From the NCBI GenBank assembly GCA_022577435.1, contig JAKOON010000011.1, positions 1,809,001-1,873,000 of the forward strand: 64,000 nt of DNA. The letters are read 5' to 3'. The notes under the pieces were generated by a model. That model ran no database searches, had not been told where the DNA came from, and saw nothing but the letters and a program-made list of their open reading frames with translations. Shown one piece after another: positions 1-14,596 of the stretch (position 1 is the stretch's first letter; every line of letters starts with the position of its first letter). The position numbers and the translations under genes are program-made. Origin of the DNA: Embiotoca jacksoni (taxonomy: Eukaryota > Chordata > Actinopteri > Embiotocidae).

Positions 1-3000
1 GAAAAGTCACAACTGTTATTTATTCCTGAATACATTTGCACCCAGCTTTTGTGCCAAAATCATTAATATGGCCTAATTGTTCTTCTGACTAATATTGTCA
101 TGCTTAATTTGTGGCAAAATTACTGCTCACTTTGCCAGCTGCATGACTAATGAACAAAGCTATTCAGGATATATCTTTGAAGAAAACCTGATTAGTTTTA
201 TAGAGCTAACATTATGCTGTGATGTACCAACTGCAGCACTGATGCTATCATCGAGTGTATGTTTCTGAAGAATAAGACTCTGACAGGGATCTAAATTCAG
301 AAAGTGGTGGCAGCACGAGGGAGTTTTTCTTCCTGGAAACACGGCTCTCCCCACTGATTAGACTTCTGTGAATGACAGCCTCGCTGTTGGCATATCAACA
401 GGCCCAGACTCTCTTTTCACCTCCAGCGTCACAAAAATCTGTGACTAGCACATAAAAATAAAGAGTTCGTGGGTTCACACGCAGGTGGTTAAAGTGGGAA
501 GAGGTGTTTAAAACAGAACCAGCGTTTATACTGTGAACATTTTGAGGAGGTTGCTGCAGTGGAGTTGAAGCATCTTGGTCAGTGATATCTCTCGCGGAAC
601 AGATGATGATTACTGTAATGATGAAACAGCCCCCCGAGACCGCCTCTGTAACAAGCAAGGGATGAAAAACAAATTAAGTGGAGAAACAAATTACGCTGAG
701 AAAAATGAGAGCAAATTGGTGACAATCAATATGGCAATCAGAAAACAAACATTAGAAACAAAGAATTAGAATCTGGAGCATCATCTCCATCACAGCAGAG
801 TCCTCAGTCAGATCGCTTTAGGACTATAAATCTATCACTAATTATGGAGCCTTTTACAAATATAATGTATTCATTCTATTATAGGGTGAATGTTGCAATC
901 ATACTAATATACAGTATATTCTGTGTTGTGACAATATACACATTCAAAGTTAATAATGTGTATGTGTTTGTATGCGTTTAAGAACGACAACTAAATGTAT
1001 TGGCTTTCCATTGGATCAGGTTGGATTGGACTGGTGTTTATGTTTCACATAACAGTTGGATTAAAGCATTAACTGAAAGAAATAAGATTTGGTGTCATCA
1101 GGTTTTGGCTCATCTCTTACCTTAAATCTCAGTCTGCAGTTAGAAACTGTGCAGTTAAACATACATGTCACCTTGAGACCTGTGAAATTCTTCTGTTAGA
1201 GAGGACGGTGCAACCGTAGATAAAATATATGATATTTATCCTGATATATGATACTTGGCACGATGCTGCCAGACCATAACAAACAAAATAATCTTCCAAC
1301 CAAGGCAAAGTTTTATGAGGCAGCATTTACTTGCATTATAGATCTTTCCTTACTGGCCTCCTTCCAACTGCGATAATCAAATTCTGTCAACTATTTCAAG
1401 CAATATCTTTACTGTCTATCTTTATATTAATCTTACTTTTTATTAATGTTTTGATGTGTTTCTCTCTGCTCTTCTCTCTTTTTTTATTAGGTTTTTGAAA
1501 AAAGACCATAAAGATGAGTCTATTTTTACTTTGTAAAAAACATATTGTACTTATATACAGCACAAACAGAAGAGGAAACAGACAGGAAACATTGTTTATG
1601 GAAGTCCAGTATCACCACCCTCCCCCAGGCTATAATCCCTGTGATCTACTTTAAGTCAAGATCTACACAATGACTGTGGACTCATGCTATGAATGCATGC
1701 CACAATGTCATGTCCATGTAGCTTTCCCAAAAAGATTCAGCTCAGACTGCTCGGGCTGATTGCATTCTCAAACACAAATCAGTGCACATCTTGTCAGGAT
1801 GACTCCTTGTGGGAAAGTGTCCTCTAACAACTCTAACTCTTACAGGGCAAATATTGACTTCTGTTTTACTTGGTGCATAGATTACCATGTTTACACTCTG
1901 TACTCCTGTTGCACTCCTAGTACTACGGCTAATAATAGTAATAGTCTTGGAAATGTGCACATCAAAACACAGATTACCAGGTTTGTAGCTGACTTTCTAA
2001 ATAAATATACTGCAGATTGAGTGTCTTGCTTGTAGTTGAACGGCATATTCAACAGCAGTGTAACATATTCCCTCCTGTCAGTACAGTTTTGACATATTTG
2101 ACAACTCTCCGAGCCCCTAGCTGTCTGTGTGTTGTGCATATGCTTCCTGTTTGGATCCATATGTGATGATGGGTTCAGATCAGATGTGCAGTGCTTTCAT
2201 TGGAACACCTGGATGGTATTTTTGAGTTTTCCAAGCACTGTCTGATCCTCTTAAGTAGACACCAAAGTAAAGCAGGACAACTGTTGTGGCCCAATTCCAT
2301 ACTTAATATGAGATATGGTACAAGACTGGATGACAGATGCTGAACTGTGACGAAACACGTGTGAAATGCAATTAAACGATTTCAAGATTTATTTAACATT
2401 TTGCTTTCTGTTTTCTGTGATCTGAGAGTTTTTGTATTTTTGCAGCTGCGAGCAGCCACTTCTTCTCATGCAATGCTTTGCAGGACAATACTGTCCATCC
2501 ACAGCATTTAGCGAACAATGTATGAAATGAAAATGTGAAAGGGGCTGCTCATATTGATGAACCTACAGAGTTATAACCTAAATCCGGAACTTCATAGTCA
2601 GTTTCATTTCATTGTTTAACTGTCTGGCCTGTGACTTTAATGTTTTGGTTCACTCTCACCACTCTTATGGCATTGCTTTTAACAAACACAGGTAGTGATT
2701 ATAGCAGGTGAACGTTACGGACCATTTAACAGCTAAATATATTTCCCTCAGGAGCTGGTCGACGCAAAGCTAGGACAGTATAGTTAATATTGGACTTGCT
2801 AATGTTGCTTTATAACTACATGTGTAAATAATTAACTTTTTGCTCTATTAATGTAAAGGATGGTGATAAAATGTGCCATTTTTCTATTCACAACTTATTT
2901 TTGCTTTCACTCAACAGCCCAAAACACAATGTCAACACATTGTGTAGTATGTATCGTTGACGTAAAGGAAATAGGTTAAACTCATTTTCCTCCTTGTAAA

Positions 3001-3339
3001 ATAATTATAAAAGCTGTTTTTCCTTAAAGAAAACTTGCATGTTTACTGGCATTCTTCTTCTTTGGTTCATGATTGCGTTTCTTGCTGCATTACCAAAAGC
3101 ATCAATCAGTGGAGTTGTGTGCAAACACTGGGGACACACTCAAAAGAACATTGGTTGATAGAGCAATTAGTGGTTATAAACATCATGGGGTACCTTTAAT
3201 TTGATCGGGTTTCCTGTGTGAATTACTTTGTGCTCCACTGACATTGTGAAAAGAGAAAAGGAAACTGTAGCCCAGAAGTGGAAACCATCTGGAACAGTTT
3301 CATTACAACAGTAGCCTGAGTCAGCCTTTTGATCATCAC

Positions 3340-3730
3340 CTCAGTTTTCACTGTGATTGTAGTCTGGAAATGCCTGCTTATATGAAGGTTTTCTCAGCCA
3401 CTCTGAAGGGCGGACCAATCAGCGAGTGGTTAATTGTGATGGTGTTGAATCCAAGCTTTTGTTTCTAAATGTAGTTCCAATAATAATAAACACTAGCAAA
3501 TATTGAGGAATGCGAGCCGGAGCAAGAAATATGCCTGGAATTTATAAAAAAAAAGAAAAAAAAATGGTAATTTACTAACATAGCTTGCACTCTGCTCACA
3601 TATGTGGAGGATCTCTGTTGTTTCAGCGTACAATATATGGTCTGTTAGTCAAACCCGATTGGTTAAAGGCTGCTCCAACAGTTTCATATTTAACCTGAGG
3701 TCTGGAAACAATCCCCACTGGAGTGTAACC
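3340..3730 (+). repeat. Diverged dispersed repeat, copy A
   Basis: It shares an ordered series of blocks with 52175-52550: gtagtctggaaa, gaaggttttctcagcca, ggaccaatcag, aatgtagttccaataat, gaggaatg and ggctgctccaacagttt. The same order and spacing in both copies shows common ancestry. The family is unknown to me. Confidence 0.5.
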
Positions 3731-5062
3731 AGACCCATATATTCAAGAAATGAATGTGGGTTTGGAAATACCAGGCTATTACAGCTTTGGTTTTCTCCTA
3801 AATGAATGATGTGCATTTGCAAAAATATGGACGATTTTAGGAAAACTCAGTCCTTGAATGCTTTTACAAATGACATCCTTCCCAATTCTGATTAGAACTC
3901 TTACTTTTAGACAGCCCTTAAATTAAGTCTTCACGAGTCTACTTGTTTTGTGGACCCGAGTTGTGTCTGGTCCAAACTCTATTCAGTCTGATCAGGCTGG
4001 ATGGGACCCCAGCACGTCTCAGTTCTGTGTGCCAGTATTTGTAATACCTAAGTGGACTCTCTATCATCCGAGGAGAATCATTTTAGTGGTTTCTTTTTCA
4101 CTCATGAACTGTGAGTGCAGAGAAACGAGGCCTGTACCGCAGCTCTTTTTGTACCACAGCTGCTCATTACCTGATGGTGAATCAAACTGCTGCCAGTGTT
4201 GGTGTTTTCTCTCTATTTCGGTCTGTTTGACTGCTTCGTCTTGGATTGGATCTAATCATCTGTGGACTTTCTGAGGTTCCCTTTTGGGTCAGGTCTCTGG
4301 AAATCTTTCTGAAAACCAGTTTATGCTTGTCAAGTTCTATTATATGTTTATATTATATATGTGCAGAAATATTGAGGCTATGGAAGACGTTCTGTTGTTT
4401 TCTGTGGTCATTAATCATCAGGTGACGCTTGGTTAGATGGCTTTCCAGTGGCGTGCACACGCTCTCTAAGGGACGTTGACAAATTTTTAAAATGGGCTAA
4501 CCGGAGGGACATATAACTGAGCCAAATGGACCATCAAACCCTACCCTCACATCTCTCTGTGCACAACCTCTCTCTCTTCCCCTCTCTCCCTCTCAGTCGA
4601 GTTTCTCTCCCTGTTTCTGCCATTACTCACTTCAGGCTCCTGCAGTATGTCAAAAAAAAGCATTGGTTTCAGTTATGAATTCCCTTTAAGTAATATGGCC
4701 GTGGCTCTGAGGAACAACCTGTTTTATGTTGACAACCTAGGCTGCTTTGGGGTAATTAACACTCAGATATAGGTGGAGAGGAAATAAACGGGATGTGAGG
4801 GAAGTTAAATGGCGAGTGCCTATCTGTCTGTTTTCCCTGGTGGAGTTTCCATTCACTTTTGGTCACAGCCTGTGTATAGATGCATATCTGTCATTGCTCT
4901 CTCTGTCTGTGAAATAGTTTACATTTATCACAGGTGAAGGGGCACACAATATCATTTTTTGTTAATTTTACCTGGTGATGTGTTGACATGGTTGGCTACC
5001 TAAGGTTTAACGAATACAAAAACAATAACTTTGCCTTGATGTTGACATTAGCAAGTAATATT

Positions 5063-5290
5063 TATGCCTCCACGCTGGTGACAGCCGTGACCTGAGGCAT
5101 TATGTTTTGGGGATCATCCCATTTTTGTGAATGTAATATCTCAGGAACGCCTTGAGGGAATTTGTCACACATCTACTTGTACTCAAGGATGATCTGATTA
5201 GATTTTAATGACTAAAGGTCACTGTGACCTCACATAATATGTTTATGGACAAAACTTGAGAATTTTCTGATTATGATATAACATTTACAT
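5063..5290 (+). repeat. Dispersed teleost repeat
   Basis: It contains the hallmarks gaggcattatgttttggg, aatatctcaggaacgccttg and ctcaaggatgatctgattag, then ggtcactgtgacctcacata. I recognise these as a high-copy fish interspersed repeat. No coding capacity is visible. Confidence 0.5.
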
Positions 5291-5555
5291 GGTATACGTT
5301 GTTAGCTAACATATTACCAGTTTATCAAACAATCAGTATCTTCTCATCAACTACAGCATCACACACCACCTGTACAAATACAGCTGATGAAAACAAATCA
5401 CATGATATAAGAACAGTGGTGGAAAAGCATTCAAATATTTATACAGAACTTTTTTCCTTGACTTGCAATTTTTGCCAATTCCCACAATTTTACCTCCAAA
5501 AAAACCCTTCACATTAACCAGTCTTCTAAAAATGTTTTCAATTACAACGGATGTA

Positions 5556-5830
5556 ATGCAAGGCAAGTTTATGTAGCACCTTTTATACACCACAGTCACT
5601 CAAAGTGTTTTACAAATGACAGAATCCAAGAAAAATTTAAGGACAATTTTACCATTTTAAAAGATGCAAAAGAATAAAGATTATAAACATAATGGATGAA
5701 TACAAAATATTTGTGCAGTAAAATTGCAGTAGAGTTTACAGGGTTTTAGATTGAGCAGAAATCCTGCTGAAATGAAAATGTTTTCAGCTTTGATTTAAAA
5801 ATAAATGAATTTTCAATCAATGAAGAAGAA
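5556..5830 (+). repeat. Dispersed teleost repeat (caaggcaagttta family)
   Basis: It begins caaggcaagtttatgtagca and continues ctcaaagtgttttacaaatg, then an A-rich body with gttttcagctttgatttaaa. This is a common fish interspersed repeat. Another start copy is at 34372-34440. Confidence 0.5.
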
Positions 5831-6180
5831 GAGAGGTTGTTTGACATGAGCTCCTACTGTGGTCAGGAGTTGTACCTCACCCTTGATGATTTTAGCTGGT
5901 TTGTTTTGTTAGTCTCTTGGCTTTGACTCATTCATGAGTGTAATAAGGAGGAAACCTGCATGTGTCTGCGTGTGTGTGCATGTTTGCGCTTGCATGCAGT
6001 GTTAATCTAGAACCACAGCGACCATGTTTGATGGCGAGTGACTCTGGCAGCCAGGATGAGTTCATGAGTACCCCCTTCTGTCCTCATGTGCATTGTGGTA
6101 GGAAATGCTTGCTCTCCTGACTGTCACAGCTGTCCACTCACATCCTATAACGTCATGGCGATACGGCCCACCACCATTCA

Positions 6181-6182
6181 CA

Positions 6183-6255
<73 letters not shown>
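6181..6255. repeat. (CACG)n followed by (CA)n
   Basis: Compound microsatellite: cacg units at 6181-6220, then CA units at 6221-6255. Confidence 0.97.
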
Positions 6256-6259
<4 letters not shown>

Positions 6260-6408
6260 CATTTTCGTTCACAAACAGGATGCAGCACACTGAAGGCTGT
6301 TTCATGATTGGTTGGCTCATTTCCTATTAGATGAGATAGTAGAAATGAGGTCTAATTGGCAAGAAATAGTCTGCGTCTAATGATGGGGTTTATTTTCAAT
6401 ATCATGTG

Positions 6409-6431
6409 TTGTGTGTGTGTGTGTGTGTGTG
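6409..6431. repeat. (GT)n array, short
   Basis: Short GT microsatellite in the first intron segment. Confidence 0.9.
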
Positions 6432-8164
6432 CCTTCATATTTATGTACGAGTGTAGTGAAATAAAACAGATATACCAGAGATATCATTTTATAGGAAACA
6501 ATTTTAGCTCAGACATCCAAGCCTATAGAAAATAACACAGGTATACTGGGAGACTGACACAGGCAAGCCCAAAACAAACCAGAGATATTAAAAGGATGTC
6601 ACGGCTTCGGTGTTCCATCTTCTCTGCCTTTCAGTTATTCAGTTGGGGTTAATTGTATCATTCCCTCAACCCACCAGATGTCTCCAATCTACCTCGTAAT
6701 GCTCAGTCTCCTGCCTGCCACGCCCACCATACCTACAAGGTCCCTAATCTGCTCACCTACAGCCACTCTGCAATTAACACACTCAGAACATCAACTCTCT
6801 GTCTGCCGCTGTAAGGCTGCCACATCCTGGCTTTTCATCTCTTGTAGCTCAAGCATTAGTTTTCCTAGTGTTCTGTTTCCTCGTCAGTTTTGGACCCTGT
6901 CTAGATTCCCATTCTCTTTTCCCACTGTATTTTGTTTATCTGTCTGGTCTTTACAATTTCAACAATTCTTTGAGATATGCTGCATTCAAATGGAACATTT
7001 GAGAGTTATGCCATGTTTGCTGACATTTACAGAAATAGCAGAGGCCATGGAAAATAGATTTTTTTTTTTTGGGGTTCTCTCCTGTGTGAAACTGACAAGG
7101 GATAGATACAGTGGTATAGATTGTGTAACAAAATCATTAAAATGATTTTTCATGGAAATTAGTGAGTGGAAATGTCTGTTAGCTATTTCACTGAACTTTA
7201 CAGAAACCATTAGAAATTATTCTCTGGTTAGCATGGATGTCCCCAACAACATCCAGGGCAGCGTGGTCAGTATAAGGGGCGATCAGAAAGTCCTGTGACT
7301 GCTCCTGTTGCACGCAAACGCAGAGTAGCACCCTGACATGCATGAAGTGTCAGGGTGCCAAGTCAGGGCAGTGGGGAGGAACGATTGTGTTGTAGGTGAG
7401 AACATTTTCACGTTTTAATCACGCCAAGAGTTAGTGCCATCGCACCACAGTTCATATAATTTTTTACTGAATATTTTCCATCAGAGGTCTCAGAGCATCA
7501 CAGTTAAACTCGGTGTTGACAGTCTAACCCTGGGTGACAAACAAAACCCACCTAGTTGTGCTCCTGATCTGGTGCACCTTCTTCCGTAATTTGGAATACT
7601 TAATCACAAAGGTTATAGCTTCTCTCTGCTTCATAAACGTCATGGTTTTGTGCTCTATTTGCACACGACAGAAGCAATCTCTGAACTTTTTGATCCATCC
7701 TCATGGTTTTCAAGAACATGGACGAGTCGATGAGATCTGCCATCTTTGATTGGATGGTAATGCAATCGACGTAGACAGATATTTGTATAGACATACAACC
7801 ACAAAACTGTCTTTAGGATGGAAACATCCAGCAGCAAACATCACAGATCAAAGTGAGCTCTGCTCATATGCTGATTATTGTACTTTATTCCCCAGACCAG
7901 TGTTTCCTAACCTTTATGAGGAGGTCCTGACATATTCTGACATGTAAATACATAATTCATTTTATTCTTATTATTTTCTTCGATGGTAAAACATCTTATG
8001 TCGCACTCGTTGACATTGGTGTTTCATATAGATAACCCTTTTACCAGTACGTTTTTTCCTCAATGATGAGGGAAAACAAGAGTTTCTGTTGTGTTTTGTA
8101 TGGAAATGTCAAGTAATGAAATGTTTTAATGCCATACATTGATATCACACCTGCAAGAAGTAGT

Positions 8165-8282
8165 GCTAGTAGTAGTAGTAGTAGTAGTACTAGTAGTTAA
8201 CAGGAGTGGTAGTAGTAGTAGTCGTGGTAGTAGTGGTAGTAGTAGTAATAGTAGTAGAAGTAGTAGAAGTAATCGTGGTAGT
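8165..8282. repeat. (AGT)n array, imperfect
   Basis: Trinucleotide AGT array with interruptions (aac, cgt, ggt). It yields spurious poly-Ser and poly-Val frames. Confidence 0.93.
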
Positions 8283-8318
8283 AGAGTGACAGACAAACAG
8301 ACAGGCGGACAGAAAGAA

Positions 8319-8379
<61 letters not shown>

Positions 8380-8380
8380 G
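8319..8380. repeat. (ACAG)n array
   Basis: About 15 perfect tetranucleotide units directly after the AGT array. Confidence 0.97.
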
Positions 8381-9755
8381 CCCGTGACCAGCTGGTAACG
8401 TTCACACAGACAGGCAGCAGTTATTCAGTCATGTTCTCCTGTCTGTCCTCTGAGAGGCCCTGTCTCCTCTTACCAGGATGTGTGAAAAACTCATTCACAG
8501 CCCCGGGCCCCCAGCTGGGCACAGTCACAGTAATTAAACTACATCACTCAGCCTCACGAGAAAGCTGTGTTTCTCCACTTTCCTCTCTTTTTCTCAGCTA
8601 CATCCCTCTGCCTCAGCCCACCTCTGTATTTTTTTCATTTCATGTTTTTGAGTCCTCATCTGTCTGTTTCTTAAAAGAATAATGCAACATTTAGGGGTAT
8701 GAATATGCATCTTTCTTTAAAAGAATAAGTAGGTGAACCTGACCAATACCAAAACAGATTTTTGTGGAATGATATCTATAAGTTGAAGTTCTTTATATAT
8801 GTGCAGCATAAACAGTATATATAAATACTTTTTCCCCCCTCTTTCTTCAAATGTTATAAAACACTTGACACTTGTGACAAAGATATGTAATGGAGGCAGG
8901 ATATTTCACACTGACATCAGTGTACTGAAACACAATTAAGTAATACACTTTATGTTCAAGCCTCTGATTGTCTAAATTCTGTTTTATTATGTGCAGCACT
9001 TTGGTCAACCTCTGTTCTGTTTGAATGTGCTACAGAGAGAAATCTGACTTGAATTGAGCTGCAGATACTGTATACGTAGTACTTCTGTGAAGGTTTGTCA
9101 CTGTATGCAGCCTATGTAACATTGCATGTAGCCATTTGGTACATTAGTACTTTAAAAAAAAAATACTAATTTGTAGTGCATTAACTTGTGACATAGGAGT
9201 TCAAGTAGATTTTCCCCTCACTTATTTCCTGTAGAAAACGTCATCAGTTCCACTTCACACCTCCATTCATGTTTATGAAAGGTCGTCCCTCCTGTGTGGA
9301 GGGAAGTGTAATTCACATCCAACATAATGGCGGCTTATTGGAAGGCAACATGAATATCAGTCAGTCACATTTTTGAATGATGTTGTTTGCATGAACAACA
9401 AAAAATAACCGACCTCTGTACTTTGATGGGCAGCATGAATCACTCTTGTCTCTGTATCTGACTCTGCCATTATTTCTTCAATGTTAAAGTAGTTCAGGTT
9501 CTATTTATATTCCAGAGATAGAGGTTGAATCACATGATCTGGGTATGTTGTGTATTTGTCGAACTACACAGGAAATGGGCCACCATTGTGTGTCTGTGAA
9601 TGTATACCTGTATGTAGAAAATATGTGCGTTTGTTAGAATTAGACTTTTTTTTTAGTATTGGTTGTGTTTTGTGTGTTCAACTCCTGTTAGTACATACTT
9701 CAATGGTCGTACCTGTGTGTTGTTACTATACAGAGGAAACTGGCATGTGTCTGTG

Positions 9756-9759
<4 letters not shown>

Positions 9760-9799
<40 letters not shown>
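9760..9799. repeat. (GT)n array
   Basis: Uninterrupted GT run. Confidence 0.96.
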
Positions 9800-9801
<2 letters not shown>

Positions 9802-10010
9802 CAAGTGACAGACGATAGCATCACCCTCCATATTTCCTGTGCCAGTGTCTGGCGCCCACATGGATATATTGTGCTGATGATAAAGGGATATTAAAACTCC
9901 GAGCTTCTTCTTCAGCCTGCTCCCTGCCCGGCTGTCTGTCTACACAGTCATCAGATCAGCTCCTCATGGGCAAATGTGCACACACATAGACAGAAGCATG
10001 AACAAACAAA

Positions 10011-10110
<100 letters not shown>

Positions 10111-11913
10111 TACTTAGCAGAACCAAGTGAGTTATTGATTGTGATAAAAAAAAAAAAAAAAACAGCGCGGAGGTTGATTCATGTTTCATTTGGTTCCTTC
10201 AGGTTAGCTGCTGATTCTGAATAGACAGCTTATGCTTCGGTCACACACAGAACACTAGCATCTTTTTAATCACTGCTTTGACTCAACGTTGTTTAGACGA
10301 CAATGTGCAAATTGTAAAACTCAGAGCAGATCATCAAACATCCACGAATCCAGCTGCATCCACTCAAGTAGTATATCATATGGTGTTTTTATTTCCAAGA
10401 ACTAAAACAGAAGGGTAATCCTTGTTTTATAATTGTAAACAGATGAACAAAGACGTAGGTAAAGCTCCAATAAAAGCTCCATATTCCAGGCTTTGATGGG
10501 CCTCTGCTTGATTCTTTCTCAGTATTTGGGTGGAGTATAAAGGTGGCAGGTGGTGGTTCTGGGTGTTGCAAGGGAGCACTGCATGACTGCGAGAGTCTGG
10601 TGTGGACACAGACTGCTTCATTAGGAAAAATACTGAATTGCAATGTTGAAGAAACACGAAGAGAGGCTAGCTTGGAAAATCATTCACCACGAAGGACAGA
10701 GAAAACTTTTGGTATATCTTGAAATGAACAGGAAAATCAAATTCATGAATTTGTTGTTGAGGTATAATTCTGTTTGTTACCAGCTGCTGAAAATGTCTTC
10801 TATGTTGTACCTTCATTAACGATCCCATCGGTCACAATTGTGACTACATGTTTCTGGAAGCTTAAGAAATGGTGTTTGGCTTTTGGCAAAAAAATGTAAC
10901 TTTTAAATGAAAATGGTAACGTGTTTGAGAGCTAGTCATGTTGCTCTTGGACTCCGTAACATTTATTGACAGCTGAACTACACCAAACCAACTGAATACA
11001 TTTTTTTATGTGAACAACATTGTTACTCCACACAGCTACTTAACCAGTGGAGACCCCTGCCTTAAAGTTTGATCTGACCACTTTGACTGTTGCATTTGTC
11101 CTTTTTTTGCTCTATCGCATAATTCTTTTGCGATGATTGGATCTTTAAGCACTTCAAAATGTGAATATGTTTCAGTCAAATCAAGAGAACTGTAAACATT
11201 TTATTTCCTCACTTGGAGAAAAAAAAAAGTTTCCAGCATCTGGAGGAGCTGTTGATTTGGAGCAGGCTTATGGATCCTTTATAGAATACAGTCTTCAGAA
11301 ATGTCCTGTGCTGACACATGTATACTGTCTATGAGTGGTTTAGTACAATGGAGAGAGGCACTGATAGAGTCAGAGCGTTTGAATGTTACTTTAGTTCTTT
11401 ACAGAGAAGTTCCTGGAAGTGAAAATGCATTTATGCATGTGCATGCAGATGTGTGGGTATTACTGTATTACGGTGTTAAGAGGCTTTTCTTCCGCACACT
11501 ATTATGCAGTCTTCATCGTCGTGTCATCTTGAAGTCATCCTTCAGCCCTGAGCTCCCACGCTGCGGTTCTCCCTTCCCTATGATTCATTTCAAATTTGGG
11601 TTTCCTACGCAGAGTTGAAAAAAATGACTGAACTGTATGATAAATATAAATCATAAATTACACATGAAACAGTGTTGAGAAAATTATCAAAAGAACATTT
11701 GGAAATACATCTCTGTCAGAGAATTTGATCAACCACACAGGCTGTGCATGAAGTACATTAAATATTATACATTACAATTGGGCACTTTCATCTTCGCAGA
11801 CTGATTTCTCCCATAATGATAATACCATAAAGCACATCTGTGCTTTATTGGTTACCATGCCAACTGGTTACCAGGGAGCGATAAACGACCTTTCTGGTTG
11901 TCTATTTTTCCCT

Positions 11914-11918
<5 letters not shown>

Positions 11919-11970
<52 letters not shown>
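11919..11970. repeat. (GT)n array
   Basis: Uninterrupted GT run of about 26 units. Confidence 0.97.
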
Positions 11971-11973
<3 letters not shown>

Positions 11974-13562
11974 ACATGAAGAATTCCTCTTGAGTATTTC
12001 TACCTTCTACATAAAAGCTATTGCACTCTGGAGGATTTTGTGCGTGCTTTGGAGCTCCCGACAGTACTTAACTGAGAGGGTTATCAACAGAACCGTTTGG
12101 GACGTTGTAAATAACATAATTTACAGTCAAATGTGTGAGGAAAAAAAAAAATCAGTTTCCAGTGAAGAAGGCAAAGTTGCAGGTTTCAAGTTAAAGGTGT
12201 ATTTTAACCGGCTGTAGACTGCCATCAAGGGTGTTAACTGAACAATATATTTATGAAAATATAAAAAAAATATATAATATTTTTTACAAATGTCAAAATA
12301 TAACCATACAGAACACTACATACCAAGTCTCAAATTGTACTAATTACATTGAATTACCCTCTTCATACACATTACATCGTCCAAAAATACAAAATCAAAA
12401 AACAAATAAAAGGTCAATGGGCATCTGCATTACTCCAAAAGTCCCTTTTTTTTTTAATTGCTTTTACAACTTTGTGTCTTATTCAATTTCTTTTATTTTT
12501 AACAATTTACATTTTGTCTTTATATTTTAAATCTGATTGTTTTAATTCTGTTTTTAATTTAAATCTGTTATATAAATAAATCTGAGTTGACTGCCTTGCC
12601 ACTAAAATGGATGGTATAATAGAAGGGAGAATTAAATCTATTCATCTTTTTTAAACCGACGGGACTGTCCAAGTTATAGAAAGTCTGAAGTCAGAAATCC
12701 AGAATTTTGCAGAGAGAGAATCTTGAAGAGCTTTTGGCATACCACCAAAAATACTTTGATAATATTATGGATCTGTAAAATGAATACTGTGTCTTTATTA
12801 TATTCAAACTCAAGTTCATATTCATTGTTAAAATAATCCGATTTAAAGAGCATAGAGGTTAAAGGATGCAAACAAACCACAACATGCAAAATGACCAGTC
12901 ATCACAAAGTGGTGGGAATCGACTACAAAGAGATGCAAAATGATGCATAGAATATTTACAAGTTATGTATTCATATTGTTTCACATCAAACTGTGTATAG
13001 TTTTTTGGCTTTCATTTATTACATAAATAATTTGCAGGGCTTTGAATTTGATTTTTACATATGTATTTACTATAATTGCCCAAATGTGCCCTCCTCTTTT
13101 AAAGTCTGCCCCTGCACCTCTGTTCAAAACCTGCTCTTTGTATTAAAGGTGTGATTATGATGTACATTTTCAGCTTATTAAAAACTCGCCGACCGTAGTA
13201 CCGAGGACACGAGCGCAGCTTCTCCAATACAGACCTGCTTTCAGACCTCTGAACACTACGCTTTTTTCCAGCAAATATAATAGTGAAGAAAAAACTACTT
13301 GCTCCAATCATCACGCTGGTTTTATCCTCAAACCATCATTTTCTCGACACTATTATTGGTCAGATTTGCAGTATACAGTAAAGACTGACACTCCAGAAAG
13401 ATGTTATTGAAGGACTGTGTTTATCTCTTTGCACTACAGATTGATGTGAAGGAATGTCTCTGTTAGATTCCATATCCAACTAATATAATTATTAATCTGG
13501 GTTCACTTACCCCAATTACTCCAGTGATTATTATCCCCCCCCCCCACCCTCCCCCTTAGCCC

Positions 13563-13563
<1 letters not shown>

Positions 13564-13638
<75 letters not shown>
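13564..13638. repeat. (CA)n array
   Basis: About 37 units, with C-runs on both sides (13536-13545 and 13644-13652). Confidence 0.97.
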
Positions 13639-13639
<1 letters not shown>

Positions 13640-13763
13640 CCCCACCCCCCCCTTTAGCCTCCAGCATGTGTTTTTTTATGTGTGTGTTTCAGTGGAGCAC
13701 TTAAGTTTCCCCCTCTGTGTACAGCCAGTAATGAGGGCTGCCAGCTGTGGCTCAGTAGTCAGG

Positions 13764-13872
<109 letters not shown>

Positions 13873-14504
13873 TAGAGAAACACACAAGGACTTGCCACAA
13901 TATGTTGCTTCTCCACTTGTAGGTAAAAGCCGATATAAACAGCACATGATGTAATAAGACACAAATATGACCAACCGGGTTTGTGGTGCTGAAATAAGTA
14001 TTTTTGTTTTATCACTGTAAATTCAGTATATTTTGTTTCGACAGTTTGATAATTTTTTTTTAATGATTTTCTGACAGTTTAAGAACAAAACAGGACATCA
14101 AATAATCAAACAAACAATCAATAGCTTGAACATGAGGGAAAAACAAATGTCATCTGAGGTCTTTGTTTGACAAGTCCAGCATAAAATTACATTTGGTTCA
14201 TTTTCAAGAAATCAATAATGAAAAAAATAAAAAAAACATGGTATTGATTGGTATAGTGTTATTGTTTCAGTGCTGCAGTTATTAGTCAGTTAAATAATCA
14301 GCAATGGTTTTGGTTCCTGTAAATGGTATTCTTAATGATTTTCTTATATTTTATTGACTAATTAAATAACTGGATAATAAGCCACATTATTAAATAATGA
14401 AAATAATTAGTTGCATGCCTGTATTTTGTATTTTAAATTGTAGCACAGTGTAGATAGATTATTATTAATGTGCCTTTTGCTTGTTTATGTGTGTTTCTGT
14501 ACAG

Positions 14505-14596
14505 GATTTTGGCCACGGTGGGTTCAGACTTCGACCTGAGAACACTGCGAGCGGTGAGAGTACTGAGACCCCTGAAACTGGTGTCAGGAATCCCCA
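14505..14596 (+). CDS. cacna1b: cacna1b exon (human exon 4 equivalent): IS4 voltage sensor
   Basis: The acceptor is ctgtacag and the donor is A|GTAAGT. The 92-nt size equals mammalian Cav2 exon 4. The first G completes a codon from the missing upstream exon. The translation begins ILATVGSDFDLRTLRAVRVL and continues RPLKLVSGIP. It holds the arginine ladder of the domain I voltage sensor and the start of the S4-S5 linker. DFDLRTLR without the extra residues seen in Cav2.3 argues against CACNA1E. Confidence 0.95.

Noticed and set aside
6062..6307. Frames of alternating Thr-His or Cys-Val (here and at all CA/GT arrays)
   Set aside because: Translation of dinucleotide microsatellites.
6678..7145. 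155-codon open frame on the plus strand
   Set aside because: Pyrimidine-rich, low-complexity protein with no recognisable domain. The context is intron.
7276..7470. ggggcgatcagaaagtcctg block as a mariner-type end
   Set aside because: Only a vague resemblance. No opposite end or target duplication found.
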